Shown one piece after another: positions 8,449-16,331 of a stretch of DNA of 64,000 nucleotides. This stretch comes from Bacteroidota bacterium (GTDB lineage: Bacteria > Bacteroidota > Bacteroidia > AKYH767-A > OLB10), in assembly GCA_016717325.1 (NCBI GenBank), contig JADKFV010000021.1, positions 31,726-95,725 of the forward strand, in the 5' to 3' direction. The notes under the pieces are model-generated. The model was not told where the DNA came from and made no database searches. It saw only the letters and a list, made by a program, of their open reading frames with translations. Position 1 is the first letter of the stretch. Each line of letters starts with the position of its first letter. The translations under genes were made by a program, and so were the position numbers.

Positions 8449-9255
8449 ATGATGAATGACGAAAATATTTATTCGGAATCAGAATGTATCGTGCTATTGA
8501 ATAAAACCATTAAAGGCTATTCAGAATTTATAAAAGCATATTGTCCTCATGGATGGAGAAAAAGCGAATGTGTAAAATTTTTTCATCCCATTGCTGAACA
8601 GCAATTGGAAGAGCATAAACGCATTGCTGAAAATTTAAAACGATTTAGTAAAAACAGATCCGATGCAAAGGCAGTTTCGTTGTCGGAATTTGAGCAAGAC
8701 CTTAGCGATGTGGATGAAGAGAATGAACCTCGCACTTTATTGGGTTTATGCCTTTGGGATATTTTTTCTAATAATCATAGCGTGAAGGATGCACAAGGCA
8801 AGGAATATGATTTAGGTTCGTTCAGAGGCTGTGCAAGCATGATTGCTGAATTACTAAACGGAGCAAAAGATAACAATGACAGCATAAATTTTGACTATGT
8901 AGATTTTTATATGGGAACAATTTGGATTGACTCAAGAGGAGACCTTCAACCTTTTTACGAATATATTTTTTCTGTATTAAAGCAGGAAGGATGTGATTGG
9001 GAGTATAATTTTCCAAGAATGGGTTTGATAAATTTTAATAAGGAAGAAACAATAAAGCCCGAAGATTATAATCCTGAAAAAGCATTAGCGATAGAAATGG
9101 AAAATAAAAAAGTTGAAGAATTTCAAAAAGAACTTGACCGTATTCATGATGAAGAATATGAAGAAGCGAAATATAAAAAGCCGTCAGCAACCGTTTTAGC
9201 TTATGAGAAAATTTATGGTGATTTGCCTGATGGGCATCCACAGAAAAATTTATAA
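8449..9255 (+). CDS. Hypothetical protein, acidic, Cys/Trp-containing N-terminus
   Basis: This 268-residue soluble protein is of no family I recognise. The start is the ATG-ATG pair at 8449/8452 (MMNDENIYSESE); a TTG four codons upstream is less likely. The first 60 residues contain AYCPHGWRKSECVKFFHP, which could bind metal or form a small helical module. A middle part (LGLCLWDIFSNNHSV..SFRGCASMIAELL) looks globular, and the last 70 residues are highly charged and helical (ENKKVEEFQKELDRIHDEEYEEAKY). There is no signal peptide or membrane segment. It is followed 19 bp later by the truncated gene at 9275, so both probably formed an operon. It sits inside a repeat-rich accessory patch. Confidence 0.7.
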   Translation: MMNDENIYSESECIVLLNKTIKGYSEFIKAYCPHGWRKSECVKFFHPIAEQQLEEHKRIAENLKRFSKNRSDAKAVSLSEFEQDLSDVDEENEPRTLLGLCLWDIFSNNHSVKDAQGKEYDLGSFRGCASMIAELLNGAKDNNDSINFDYVDFYMGTIWIDSRGDLQPFYEYIFSVLKQEGCDWEYNFPRMGLINFNKEETIKPEDYNPEKALAIEMENKKVEEFQKELDRIHDEEYEEAKYKKPSATVLAYEKIYGDLPDGHPQKNL

Positions 9256-9274
9256 TTTTAAAAAATGATATAAA

Positions 9275-9395
9275 ATGCAAACCTACGTCAATCAACTACT
9301 CGAAGATATTGCCAATGCGCAGAAGGCGGAGTTATCAATCGCTGAAATTAATGAAACCTCACCCAAATCGTTTGAAGAAGAAATGGAAGAAATTT
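9275..9395 (+). pseudogene. 5' fragment of a gene cut by the RAYT element
   Basis: ATG 9275 opens a frame reading MQTYVNQLLEDIANAQ with a gene-like acidic continuation (SPKSFEEEMEEI) to about 9395. At 9396 the frame enters the REP-A sequence and the translated tail (CPRLASPPTAP) is REP-encoded. It begins 19 bp after the previous gene. I believe the N-terminus resembles a family of longer Bacteroidota hypothetical proteins, but that is from memory. The missing 3' part is not found after the right REP at 10143, so insertion was accompanied by deletion or rearrangement. Confidence 0.6.
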
Positions 9396-10143
9396 GTCCT
9401 CGGTTGGCGTCCCCGCCAACCGCTCCTTACTTTCTCCTCGCTACCCGCCCCCTTTGTATAAACTAATCACAAGTATAGACCAAACTAAAGCTATTAATAC
9501 TGCGTCAAATCCAACATCAACTTAATTCAGTATAAGAAGTTAAAAAACCAAAATCATCAATTCCTGTTTCATAAAACTTTGCAGGCGAATACTGATATGA
9601 AACTGGATTTGGTGATAAATTCCATTTTTGCTGGCAAGGATTATCATGAATATAATCTAACTTTTGTTCTATTATTTTACGACTTAATAAATCAATAGTA
9701 TGCGAACGTCTTTCCCAAAAGTGAAAGCTTCGCTCTGCTTGTGTCGTTTTGTAATTTGCTAATAACTCTCTATGATTTAGATTCAAATATTTTTTAAAAG
9801 CATGTCCTATAAAACTAAGTAATGCCGATTCATTCTCCGCTTGCAAATTATTATTCAGTGGTGACAATATCGCATGAATATGATTTGGCATAATTACAAA
9901 AGCATGTATTGCAGATTTTTTATTATGATGGAACCAAGCAAATGAATCAATGATAAGTGCTTTCAATTTGTCATCCAACAATAGCGATTGCCAGCTATTT
10001 ATGGTTGGGGTGAAAAAAATACATTTGTGTAAATATTAAGTTGTAAATATAATGCATTATTTCGATTTGTTGGAGCTGATAAAAAGGCGGTGGCTGATGC
10101 TGACATTGGAAATAGGCGATTGGCGGGGACGCCAACCGAGGAC
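9396..10143. mobile_element. REPtron: RAYT gene between inverted REP-A copies
   Basis: The unit of about 748 bp begins GTCCTCGGTTGGCGTCC (9396) and ends with the inverted form GGACGCCAACCGAGGAC (10143). Between them is a Y1/HUH transposase gene on the minus strand. RAYTs flanked by two inverted REPs are the known arrangement of REP-mobilising units. It interrupts the gene at 9275, and a transposase-less relative lies at 7537-7658. Confidence 0.75.
9517..10024 (-). CDS. REP-associated tyrosine transposase (RAYT), one frameshift
   Basis: This is a single-strand DNA transposase of the IS200/IS605 Y1 superfamily, thought to move REP sequences. It carries the HUH motif in VIMPNHIHAIL and, near the C-terminus, the catalytic-Tyr helix IIEQKLDYIHDNPCQQ. 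The continuous frame starts only at a TTG (9981), lacking the usual first strand. Upstream in the same frame the residues FFTPTINSWQSLLLDDK look like the genuine RAYT N-terminus, and an ATG at 10024 reaches them if one base is removed from the A7 run 10013-10019 (minus strand T7), giving MYFFTPTINSW. So the full gene is probably 9517-10024, about 168 residues, with a 1-base insertion. Whether this is an assembly error or an inactivating mutation cannot be told. Cognate REP-A copies flank it. Confidence 0.85.
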
Positions 10144-10333
10144 AGAATAAGGAAATTAAGAATTATAAATTAAGAAAAGAGGAAAAGTTTAAAGTTAAAA
10201 TTAAAAGTTGATAATCTATGCTTTGCCGCTGTTATGTTGATTTTAAATACGCCAGGATTTACAAATTTTACGGGGTTTTGATATAACTCGTGCGTTTCAG
10301 GCAAAGTCATAAATAATAGTTGATTATGTCCAA

Positions 10334-10804
10334 TTACAAATCCAAAACCGCATTATAATCTAACCGTTCATCGGGGTGCAATGTTTCGATGGCCTTATGT
10401 ATTTTTTTTACCTGAGCATTGTACATATTCAATAGCACTTTATTTTCTTCGAAGCCTATATTCAAATTTTTTAGGCTCTGGCAAAAATGCATGAGCAATT
10501 GTATCTCTGTAGTTTTTATTTGCGAAAATTTAATATGCTTATGGGTGTGCCGCAATATTTTGCGTATCGATTTTTTCAAGAGAAAAAAACTATTACTGGA
10601 ATTTATTTCTTTGAACATGGCATCCATTTCTTCCATTACATTATCTACAAATTGCTGCTCATCGTTTTGCTCAAATAAAAGATAGCTCAACAATTCCTTA
10701 TTCATTACCTTAAATTGAGCCATACGAATACAGTGGGCTACAAGCTGTTTTTGTGGTAACAGTTGTAGTTCTTTTTTTAATTCTGCTATGGTGGAGGCTT
10801 TCAT
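10334..10804 (-). CDS. Hypothetical helical protein (duplicated C-terminus at 7783)
   Basis: This 156-residue protein is predicted almost entirely alpha-helical: MKASTIAELKKELQLLPQKQ at the start, a middle LLSYLLFEQNDEQQFVDNVMEE and a basic KKSIRKILRHTHKHIKFSQIK. There is no signal peptide, membrane segment or catalytic motif and I do not recognise a characterised family. It is the third gene of an operon after the HEAT-repeat and DUF3820 genes, 21 bp after the latter. The C-terminal 65 residues exist as a second, truncated copy at 7783-7988. Confidence 0.75.
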   Translation of the reverse strand: MKASTIAELKKELQLLPQKQLVAHCIRMAQFKVMNKELLSYLLFEQNDEQQFVDNVMEEMDAMFKEINSSNSFFLLKKSIRKILRHTHKHIKFSQIKTTEIQLLMHFCQSLKNLNIGFEENKVLLNMYNAQVKKIHKAIETLHPDERLDYNAVLDL

Positions 10805-10825
10805 TTTTTATAAAATAAATGCGGG

Positions 10826-11053
10826 CTATTTATTTTTTAATGGCTTCAATAAATCTTCAAGACCGTTCAATTTTATTTCGTACAGTGTGGTTAATAACAC
10901 ACCTAACTTACCCGCAGGAAATCCTTTGCGTTGAAACCATTCTAAGTATGAAACAGGAAGGTCGCACAGTATGCGGTCCTTATATTTGCCAAAAGGCATT
11001 TTCATTGTTACCAATTCAATTAACAACTGTGGATTGGCTTGTGGTACTTCCAT
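10826..11053 (-). CDS. DUF3820 family protein
   Basis: This 75-residue protein carries the DUF3820 pattern: MPFGKYKDRILCDLPVSYLE (about 18-37), then WFQRKGFPAGKLGVLL. The family is sometimes labelled 'quorum-sensing-regulated virulence factor', but its GK(Y/H)(K/R)G..L.D+P..YL core also occurs next to exonuclease domains, and no biochemical role is firm. It begins 3 bp after the HEAT-repeat gene and ends 21 bp before the hypothetical gene, so it is translationally tied to both. Confidence 0.8.
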   Translation of the reverse strand: MEVPQANPQLLIELVTMKMPFGKYKDRILCDLPVSYLEWFQRKGFPAGKLGVLLTTLYEIKLNGLEDLLKPLKNK

Positions 11054-11056
11054 TAT

Positions 11057-11818
11057 TTAATTTTTATAATTATGCTTAATATATTCTTCGGCTTGCTCTT
11101 GAGTGATTGCTGCAAAGTTACGATAGCGATAATGCACATCAATTATTTCTTCGATAGCTTGCGCTACAAGCATTTTATTCTCCCAATTATTTAAATGTTC
11201 GATCACTGTTTGCAGGCAACCTTTTTTATACGCTATCTGTCCAAGCACATGCACAAGTGTATTTCGTACCCGTGCAGTAGTGTCATATTGTAATTCTTTC
11301 AACATGGGTAAAATATCCTGGGGATGTGTACGCCCTCGTAATTCTATACCGTGACAAATTTCTCTGCGTATTTCTTTATCAGGGTGATGCAAATATTTTT
11401 GTGCCCATTGCAAAACAGGCAAAGGATTTTTTTCGCTCATCTTTTTTATCGAACCTATTACAGCATTTCGAACTGAATGATGCTTATCGAATAATGCTGT
11501 GTCAAAAAATATTTCGACAATCGCGAAATCTTTCTTTCCAATTTCGCCAGCCGCATTTATTACCGTTTGCCTTATTTTATATTCTTCGCTCAATAATAAT
11601 TTATGCAACAGGGCAATTGTAGCGATGGCAAGTTCTTTATGATTAATATAAATTTTACCAATATTTAAATAGGCAGCTTTTCGTATATAAGTATCGTCAT
11701 CATTAAAATAAAGCAATACTTTTTCGGTTGTGTTGTATCTTATATCTGCAAGAATATCGTTGTAAATTTCGATAACTAATTGTGCCCTTTGGATTTTTGA
11801 TAAAGTATAAAAACTCAT
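11057..11818 (-). CDS. HEAT-repeat protein
   Basis: This 253-residue cytoplasmic protein consists of about six HEAT-like helical repeats, for example DDTYIRKAAYLNIGKIY, EEYKIRQTVINAAGEIG, KHHSVRNAVIGSIKKM, PDKEIRREICHGIELRG and TARVRNTLVHVLGQIAY. Such solenoids are protein-binding scaffolds; some relatives act in DNA alkylation repair or phycobilin lyases, but no catalytic signature is seen here. It is first in the minus-strand run HEAT - DUF3820 - hypothetical. The partner is unknown. Confidence 0.8.
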   Translation of the reverse strand: MSFYTLSKIQRAQLVIEIYNDILADIRYNTTEKVLLYFNDDDTYIRKAAYLNIGKIYINHKELAIATIALLHKLLLSEEYKIRQTVINAAGEIGKKDFAIVEIFFDTALFDKHHSVRNAVIGSIKKMSEKNPLPVLQWAQKYLHHPDKEIRREICHGIELRGRTHPQDILPMLKELQYDTTARVRNTLVHVLGQIAYKKGCLQTVIEHLNNWENKMLVAQAIEEIIDVHYRYRNFAAITQEQAEEYIKHNYKN

Positions 11819-11851
11819 TTAAAAAATTTATTGCTTTAGCTTGAAGCAGGT

Positions 11852-11894
11852 AAAAAATTACCGGCAATCGATATAATAAATCAATTGCCGGTAA
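11852..11894 (-). terminator. Rho-independent terminator of the DUF3127 gene
   Basis: Perfect 11-bp arms TTACCGGCAAT (11858-11868) and ATTGCCGGTAA (11884-11894) are followed on the minus strand by TTTTTTA. It lies 28 bp after the stop of the gene at 11922. Confidence 0.8.
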
Positions 11895-11921
11895 AGCTAT
11901 ATATAAAATAAAGAGGCCTTA

Positions 11922-12299
11922 TTAAAACGGCAGATCGTCATCGACCGTTGGTGCCGACATAGGCTCTGCACTAACTGCTTGTGGTGCACTTTGAGTACTG
12001 CTTGCAGTACTGGCTCCGGCAGTTCCACCTATTTGCATTTTCCATATGCGCAGGTCGGTAAAAAATTTGTCGTTGTACTCACGACTGTCAATATTAAACG
12101 AAACTGTAACAGTATCGCCAATATTCAATTTTTTAACCATCTCTACTTTGTCGGTCCATGCAGAAAATGCTGCTTTTTTAGGATACTGTCCATCAAGATA
12201 TTCAATCATGAAATCTATTTTTTTCCACGGTCCGTTCTTTCCTTCTCCTGTTACTTCGGTTCCAATTTTGTAAACTTTTCCTTCTAATTCTAATGCCAT
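11922..12299 (-). CDS. DUF3127 protein with SSB-like acidic tail
   Basis: This 125-residue protein matches DUF3127, an OB-fold-like family common in Bacteroidota: MALELEGKVYKIGTEVTGEG, PWKKIDFMIEYLDGQYPKK and VEMVKKLNIGDTVTVSFNI. A flexible Ala/Ser/Pro linker (about 95-118) leads to the tail VDDDLPF, nearly the same as the SSB C-terminal tip that docks recombination and repair proteins. Known SSB tips end DDDIPF. I infer a single-strand DNA or RNA-binding accessory role; this is not demonstrated. The gene is monocistronic, with its own terminator. Confidence 0.85.
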   Translation of the reverse strand: MALELEGKVYKIGTEVTGEGKNGPWKKIDFMIEYLDGQYPKKAAFSAWTDKVEMVKKLNIGDTVTVSFNIDSREYNDKFFTDLRIWKMQIGGTAGASTASSTQSAPQAVSAEPMSAPTVDDDLPF

Positions 12300-12361
12300 A
12301 ATGTTGATTTTTTTTTGTAAAAATAATAAATATTTAACGAACCAAAAGCTATTGTTGAAAA

Positions 12362-13895
12362 TTATTGTCGCATACGCACGCCATCTATCTTTTGTATCAC
12401 ATCGCTTGCATAAGTAATTGTGTAAAGCAATACACCCTGCTCGTCAAAAAACTTCCAGTCGCCTATTCTTATTCCATCTTTGTAATGTTGCAATTCACGT
12501 ATTTGCCCATTGTGGTGATACAACTTAAAATTACCTTGTTGTAGCCCCTGCAAATATTTTCCTTCGCTGTAAAGAGTACTATCGGCATTATACGTTTTCC
12601 AAATACCATCTTGCTTATCGTCAACATACATTCCTGTGGCAATATACTCTCCATTATTAAAAGTCCACAAACCTTCTTTTGCCCCTGAGGTGTAATTGCC
12701 CTGAGCTATCATTTTACCAAACTCATTGTACTCGGTACTTTGTCCTTCTTCCTTTCCATTCACATAATTTTCGCTGCGTAGTATTTGGCCATTATCATAT
12801 TTCCATATCCATTGTCCATGGGGTTTTCCGTTAACATATTTTCCACTTTGTTGTGTGATGTTGCCTTTGTAAAAATATTGCCAATCGCCAGTTTTTTTTC
12901 CATCGGTATACGAGCCTTTTGCTTTGGCACTGCCGTCATCATAAAAATGTGTCCATGACCCTTGTGCTTTACCACTGTTATCAATCAAGCCTTGCGACAG
13001 TATTTTATTATCGCTATAAACTGTAGTTGCCAAAATATTTCCCGCGGTGTCGTACTCGTTGCTATACCCTTGTTTTACACCTTCAACTATTGTAACACTG
13101 TTCTTTATTTTCCATTTGCATGATATTGCTTTTGCACTTCAATTTTTACAGCTTCGGTAAGTTGTTGCACAAGCAATTCATCGTTTTTATATACTTCGGT
13201 TTTTAGTATTTGCCCATCGGCAGTATACTCTTTGAACACGCCATTTTTTTTATCATCGTCCCACACTCCTTCGCTTTTAATTTGCATGTTATCGTAAAAC
13301 GCTTTCCATGCGCCTTGCTTCAAACCAAACTTATCGCGCCTGTTTATTTTTTCGTCCGCTGTTAAGTATCCATTTTTAAAAGTTTGCAAACTGATGATAT
13401 CACCTTGCGAATTATAATTGATGGTAACACCATCTTGCCGGCCTTTGTCAAATTTGGCTTTCGATTTTATGCGGCCATTTTCGAAATAATAATTGCATGT
13501 TCCTTGTTTAATATTTTGCAACAAAGTTTCTTCACTGCGAATACTTCCATTGGGATAAAAATCTTTCTGCATTCCATTTTTTACCCCTTTCAAATAAATG
13601 TATTGTGCCGATATTTTTTGTCGGGAAAATAAAAAGTCCACAAACTATCGAGCATATTATTTTTGCGGTTGCCCTCCGATTTTACATTTCCATTTTCGAA
13701 ATAAGTGCGCCAGTAACCTTCGGGTTTACCATTCACCATATTGCCTTCGCTGCTCAAATTTCCATTGGCATAAAAAAACCTGTTGTAACCATTTGGGTTT
13801 ACTTTGTTTTGCTTTTGTGGTTGCGCAATACAAATTGAATTGATACAGATCAAAAATAAAAAAACAGAATATATTTTACCAAAAAGAGAAATCAT
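12362..13895 (-). CDS. Secreted MORN/YwqK-repeat protein, two frameshifts
   Basis: Three adjacent frames belong to one protein of about 511 residues. It has a signal peptide (MISLFGKIYSVFLFLICINSICIA) and then about twenty MORN/YwqK repeats of the form GxWxxYYxNGxxxxEGxYxxGKxxG (for example NGYNRFFYANGNLSSEGNM, PHGQWIWKYDNGQILRSE). Frame 1 runs to PDKK and continues as ISAQYIYLKGVKNG after one base is added to the T6 run 13614-13619. Frame 2 ends HANGK and continues as KIKNSVTIVEGVKQGYSNE if one base is added to the T4 at 13108-13111. In databases such proteins are called 'YwqK family antitoxin', but long secreted versions are common in Bacteroidota and have no proven role. No toxin neighbour is seen. 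Confidence 0.8.
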
Positions 13896-13977
13896 TAAAT
13901 AAGTTAAAAGTTATAAATCAAAAGGAATAAGTCAAAAATAATCATCAACGAAATCGTAACTAAGAACAAAACATATA

Positions 13978-14034
13978 CATTTCAGAGTCCTCGTTTATCA
14001 TTTATTTTTCAAAGGCATGAGAGACTCTGAAATG
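13978..14034. repeat. 12-bp perfect inverted repeat
   Basis: CATTTCAGAGTC (13978-13989) and GACTCTGAAATG (14023-14034) enclose a 33-nt loop in the 225-bp gap after nadA. No T-run follows on the minus strand, so it is not a typical terminator. The flanks contain degenerate AACTAAGAACAA-type direct repeats. Confidence 0.5.
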
Positions 14035-14120
14035 AATAAAAAATCCGTAACTAAAAACAATCCTCTCCGCAAATAAAACTAAGAACGAAGAACAATCCTC
14101 ATCGTAAACGAAACTAAGAA

Positions 14121-15119
14121 CTACAACCCATGTAGAGCCGAAATTTCTAACATCCGTTTCAAAGGCCGTAATGCATCGTCCATTAAATCAGCAGCAATAT
14201 TTACTTCAGGCTTTTCGTATTTCATACACAAATATATTTTTTCCATTGTATTAAGTTTCATGTGGGGGCAATCGTTGCAGGCACAATTATTATTTGGTGG
14301 TGCGGCAATAAATAATTTGTGTGGCGATGCCTTATGCATTTGATGCAAGATTCCCGATTCGGTAACAACAATAAATTCGTTACAACTATTTGTTTGTGTA
14401 TACTTCAACAAACCAGTAGTGGAGCCAATAAAATCGGCAAGTTTAAGAACCACCTCCTCGCATTCGGGATGCGCTATTACCTGTGCATTGGGATATTGCT
14501 CTTTGAGTTTGGTAATTTTTTGTTGCGAAAATATTTCGTGCACCATGCAACTGCCATCCCACAAAACCATATCGCGCCCGGTTTTTTCAATAATATAGCG
14601 TCCAAGATTTTTGTCGGGCGCAAATATTATTTGTTTATCTTTAGGTACACTTTGCACAATTTGAATAGCATTGCTCGAAGTACAAATTATATCGGTTTGT
14701 GCTTTTATGGCAGCAGTACAATTGATGTATGATATCACCACATGATTTGGATGCTGTTCCTTGAACTTTCGGAACTCATCGGGAGGACATGAGTCAGCAA
14801 GTGAACAACCCGCCCTTAAATCGGGTATAACTACCTTCTTCGATGGGTTGAGTAATTTGGCAGTTTCGGCCATAAAGTGCACACCGGCAAAAACTATCAT
14901 ATCGGCTTTTGTTTTTTCAGCCTGTTGTGCCAACCCAAGACTATCGCCTATGTAATCGGCAATGTCCTGTATATCGGCATCCTGATAGTAGTGTGCCAGT
15001 ATCACAGCGTTCTTTTCTTCTTTCAGCTTTTTTATTTCGGCAAACAAATCCAAACTTGGATTCACGGTTTCGGCCACGTGCCCGGCCCGGCTTATTTGCT
15101 CATCTATCAATAACGACAT
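14121..15119 (-). CDS. nadA: Quinolinate synthase A
   Basis: This 332-residue enzyme condenses iminoaspartate with dihydroxyacetone phosphate to quinolinate, the first committed step of de novo NAD synthesis. The hallmarks are ILAHYYQDADIQDIADYIGDS (about 40-60), VFAGVHFMAETAK, the [4Fe-4S] ligand Cys105 in DLRAGCSLADSC, the second cysteine in HPECEEVV and the third in the CACNDCPHMKLNTMEKI region. Full length for the family. No nadB or nadC lies in the window. It is separated from rpiB by a 600-bp divergent region. Confidence 0.97.
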   Translation of the reverse strand: MSLLIDEQISRAGHVAETVNPSLDLFAEIKKLKEEKNAVILAHYYQDADIQDIADYIGDSLGLAQQAEKTKADMIVFAGVHFMAETAKLLNPSKKVVIPDLRAGCSLADSCPPDEFRKFKEQHPNHVVISYINCTAAIKAQTDIICTSSNAIQIVQSVPKDKQIIFAPDKNLGRYIIEKTGRDMVLWDGSCMVHEIFSQQKITKLKEQYPNAQVIAHPECEEVVLKLADFIGSTTGLLKYTQTNSCNEFIVVTESGILHQMHKASPHKLFIAAPPNNNCACNDCPHMKLNTMEKIYLCMKYEKPEVNIAADLMDDALRPLKRMLEISALHGL

Positions 15120-15668
15120 ATATAATATTATTAATTTTATTTATATAAATATAGTATAATATAGGCTGTTAGTAATGTGTATAAAATATTTACTACTTGC
15201 TTTGATGATGTATAATTCTTTTTTTGATAACACACTATCAACAAGTTGTACACATATTTTATTTTTACTTGTCATTAATAAACAACCACGTTTGCAAAGA
15301 TACTCGAAACATTTGTACAAGAAATACACATTGTGTGAATAGCAACATTTATGCAAAACTTTTTGTTAGTACTCGCACTTAAAATTGTTGATGAGCAGTG
15401 TATATGATGTAACAACTAAAACCAATTGCAACTAACAAGTGATAGCACAACGCTGCATAGAAATTGAAATTGATAGCGCAAGAAATATTTACTTAAGTTT
15501 ATTCACATGTTATCAAATTATTATTTTGCAAAATGTTGAAACTGCATTTTTTGCAATGCCTTACCGGCAAAGGTTTTGTGGGTTATCATTTTTGATTGTT
15601 AATTGGTGTTGAAAACGGGCAACGCGCAAAATTGTATTTGCTCTATTTGGTTGCACCGTTATTTCTTG
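15120..15668. other. Divergent intergenic region nadA/rpiB
   Basis: About 550 bp of AT-rich DNA. A minus-strand frame at 15141-15356 has no coding character. I see no repeats or RNA gene; only the rpiB promoter at its right end is recognisable. Confidence 0.5.
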
Positions 15669-15700
15669 TTGAAAAACGAGCAATAACTTTTATACCTTTG
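15669..15700 (+). promoter_or_regulatory. rpiB promoter (Bacteroidota consensus)
   Basis: TACCTTTG at 15693-15700 fits TAnnTTTG; a TTG at 15669-15671 lies 21 bases upstream. The ATG follows 15 bases later, giving a very short leader. Confidence 0.6.
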
Positions 15701-15715
15701 TAAAAATAAAAAAAA

Positions 15716-16153
15716 ATGATAATCACCATAGGCAGCGACCACGCGGGTTTCGAGTTGAAAGATAAATTGAAACATTATCTTTCCGAAAAGTTAACAACTT
15801 TGTTGGTAGAAGATGTTGGCGCTTTTTCGGCCGATAGTGTAGACTACCCTGACTATGCCCACGAGGTGGCCGACCAGGTACATTTGAAACTTTGCACATA
15901 CGGTATACTTATATGTGGTAGTGCCAATGGTGTGGCCATTGCCGCCAACAAGCATAAAGGCATACGCGCAGCAGTGTGTTGGAATGTGGAAGTGGCCAAA
16001 CTTGCACGCCTACACAACGATGCCAATATAATATGTATACCCGCCCGTTTTGTCGATGAACAAACAGCTTTCGATATGGCGCATACTTTTATCACCACAC
16101 TTTTCGAAGGTGGCCGACATGCCAGAAGAGTGGAGAAGATTGATTGTGTGTAG
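15716..16153 (+). CDS. rpiB: Ribose-5-phosphate isomerase B
   Basis: This 145-residue cytosolic enzyme interconverts ribose-5-phosphate and ribulose-5-phosphate in the non-oxidative pentose phosphate pathway. RpiB/LacAB features: GSDHAGFELKDKLK at the start, the active-site Cys in ILICGSANGVAIAANK (about residue 65; the loop is usually CGTGIG, here CGSANG), KGIRAA and a tail binding phosphate (GRHARRVEKI). It is monocistronic with a near-minimal 5' leader. Confidence 0.95.
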   Translation: MIITIGSDHAGFELKDKLKHYLSEKLTTLLVEDVGAFSADSVDYPDYAHEVADQVHLKLCTYGILICGSANGVAIAANKHKGIRAAVCWNVEVAKLARLHNDANIICIPARFVDEQTAFDMAHTFITTLFEGGRHARRVEKIDCV

Positions 16154-16331
16154 GATGGTTTTTGATTTTTATAATTCCGCTTAGGAAATTATAAGAGATA
16201 TCAAAAATAGATAAGTGATTTGTTTCATTATAATATAAAAAGTATTGTTTAAGCTTTTAAAAACACAATTCTTTTTCGGGCATCAAACTAATATAATGAC
16301 AAGCAGTTTCCTTCCCCTATAAAATCCTTTT

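Noticed and set aside
12362..13895. YwqK antitoxin with a partner toxin
   Set aside because: The protein has a signal peptide and about twenty repeats and no toxin-like neighbour; the antitoxin label is only a database name.
13978..14034. Inverted repeat after nadA as a terminator
   Set aside because: The 33-nt loop is long and no T-run follows on the nadA strand.
15141..15356. 71-codon frame in the nadA/rpiB gap
   Set aside because: Composition is that of AT-rich intergenic DNA, it overlaps the nadA leader, and it has no recognisable motif.
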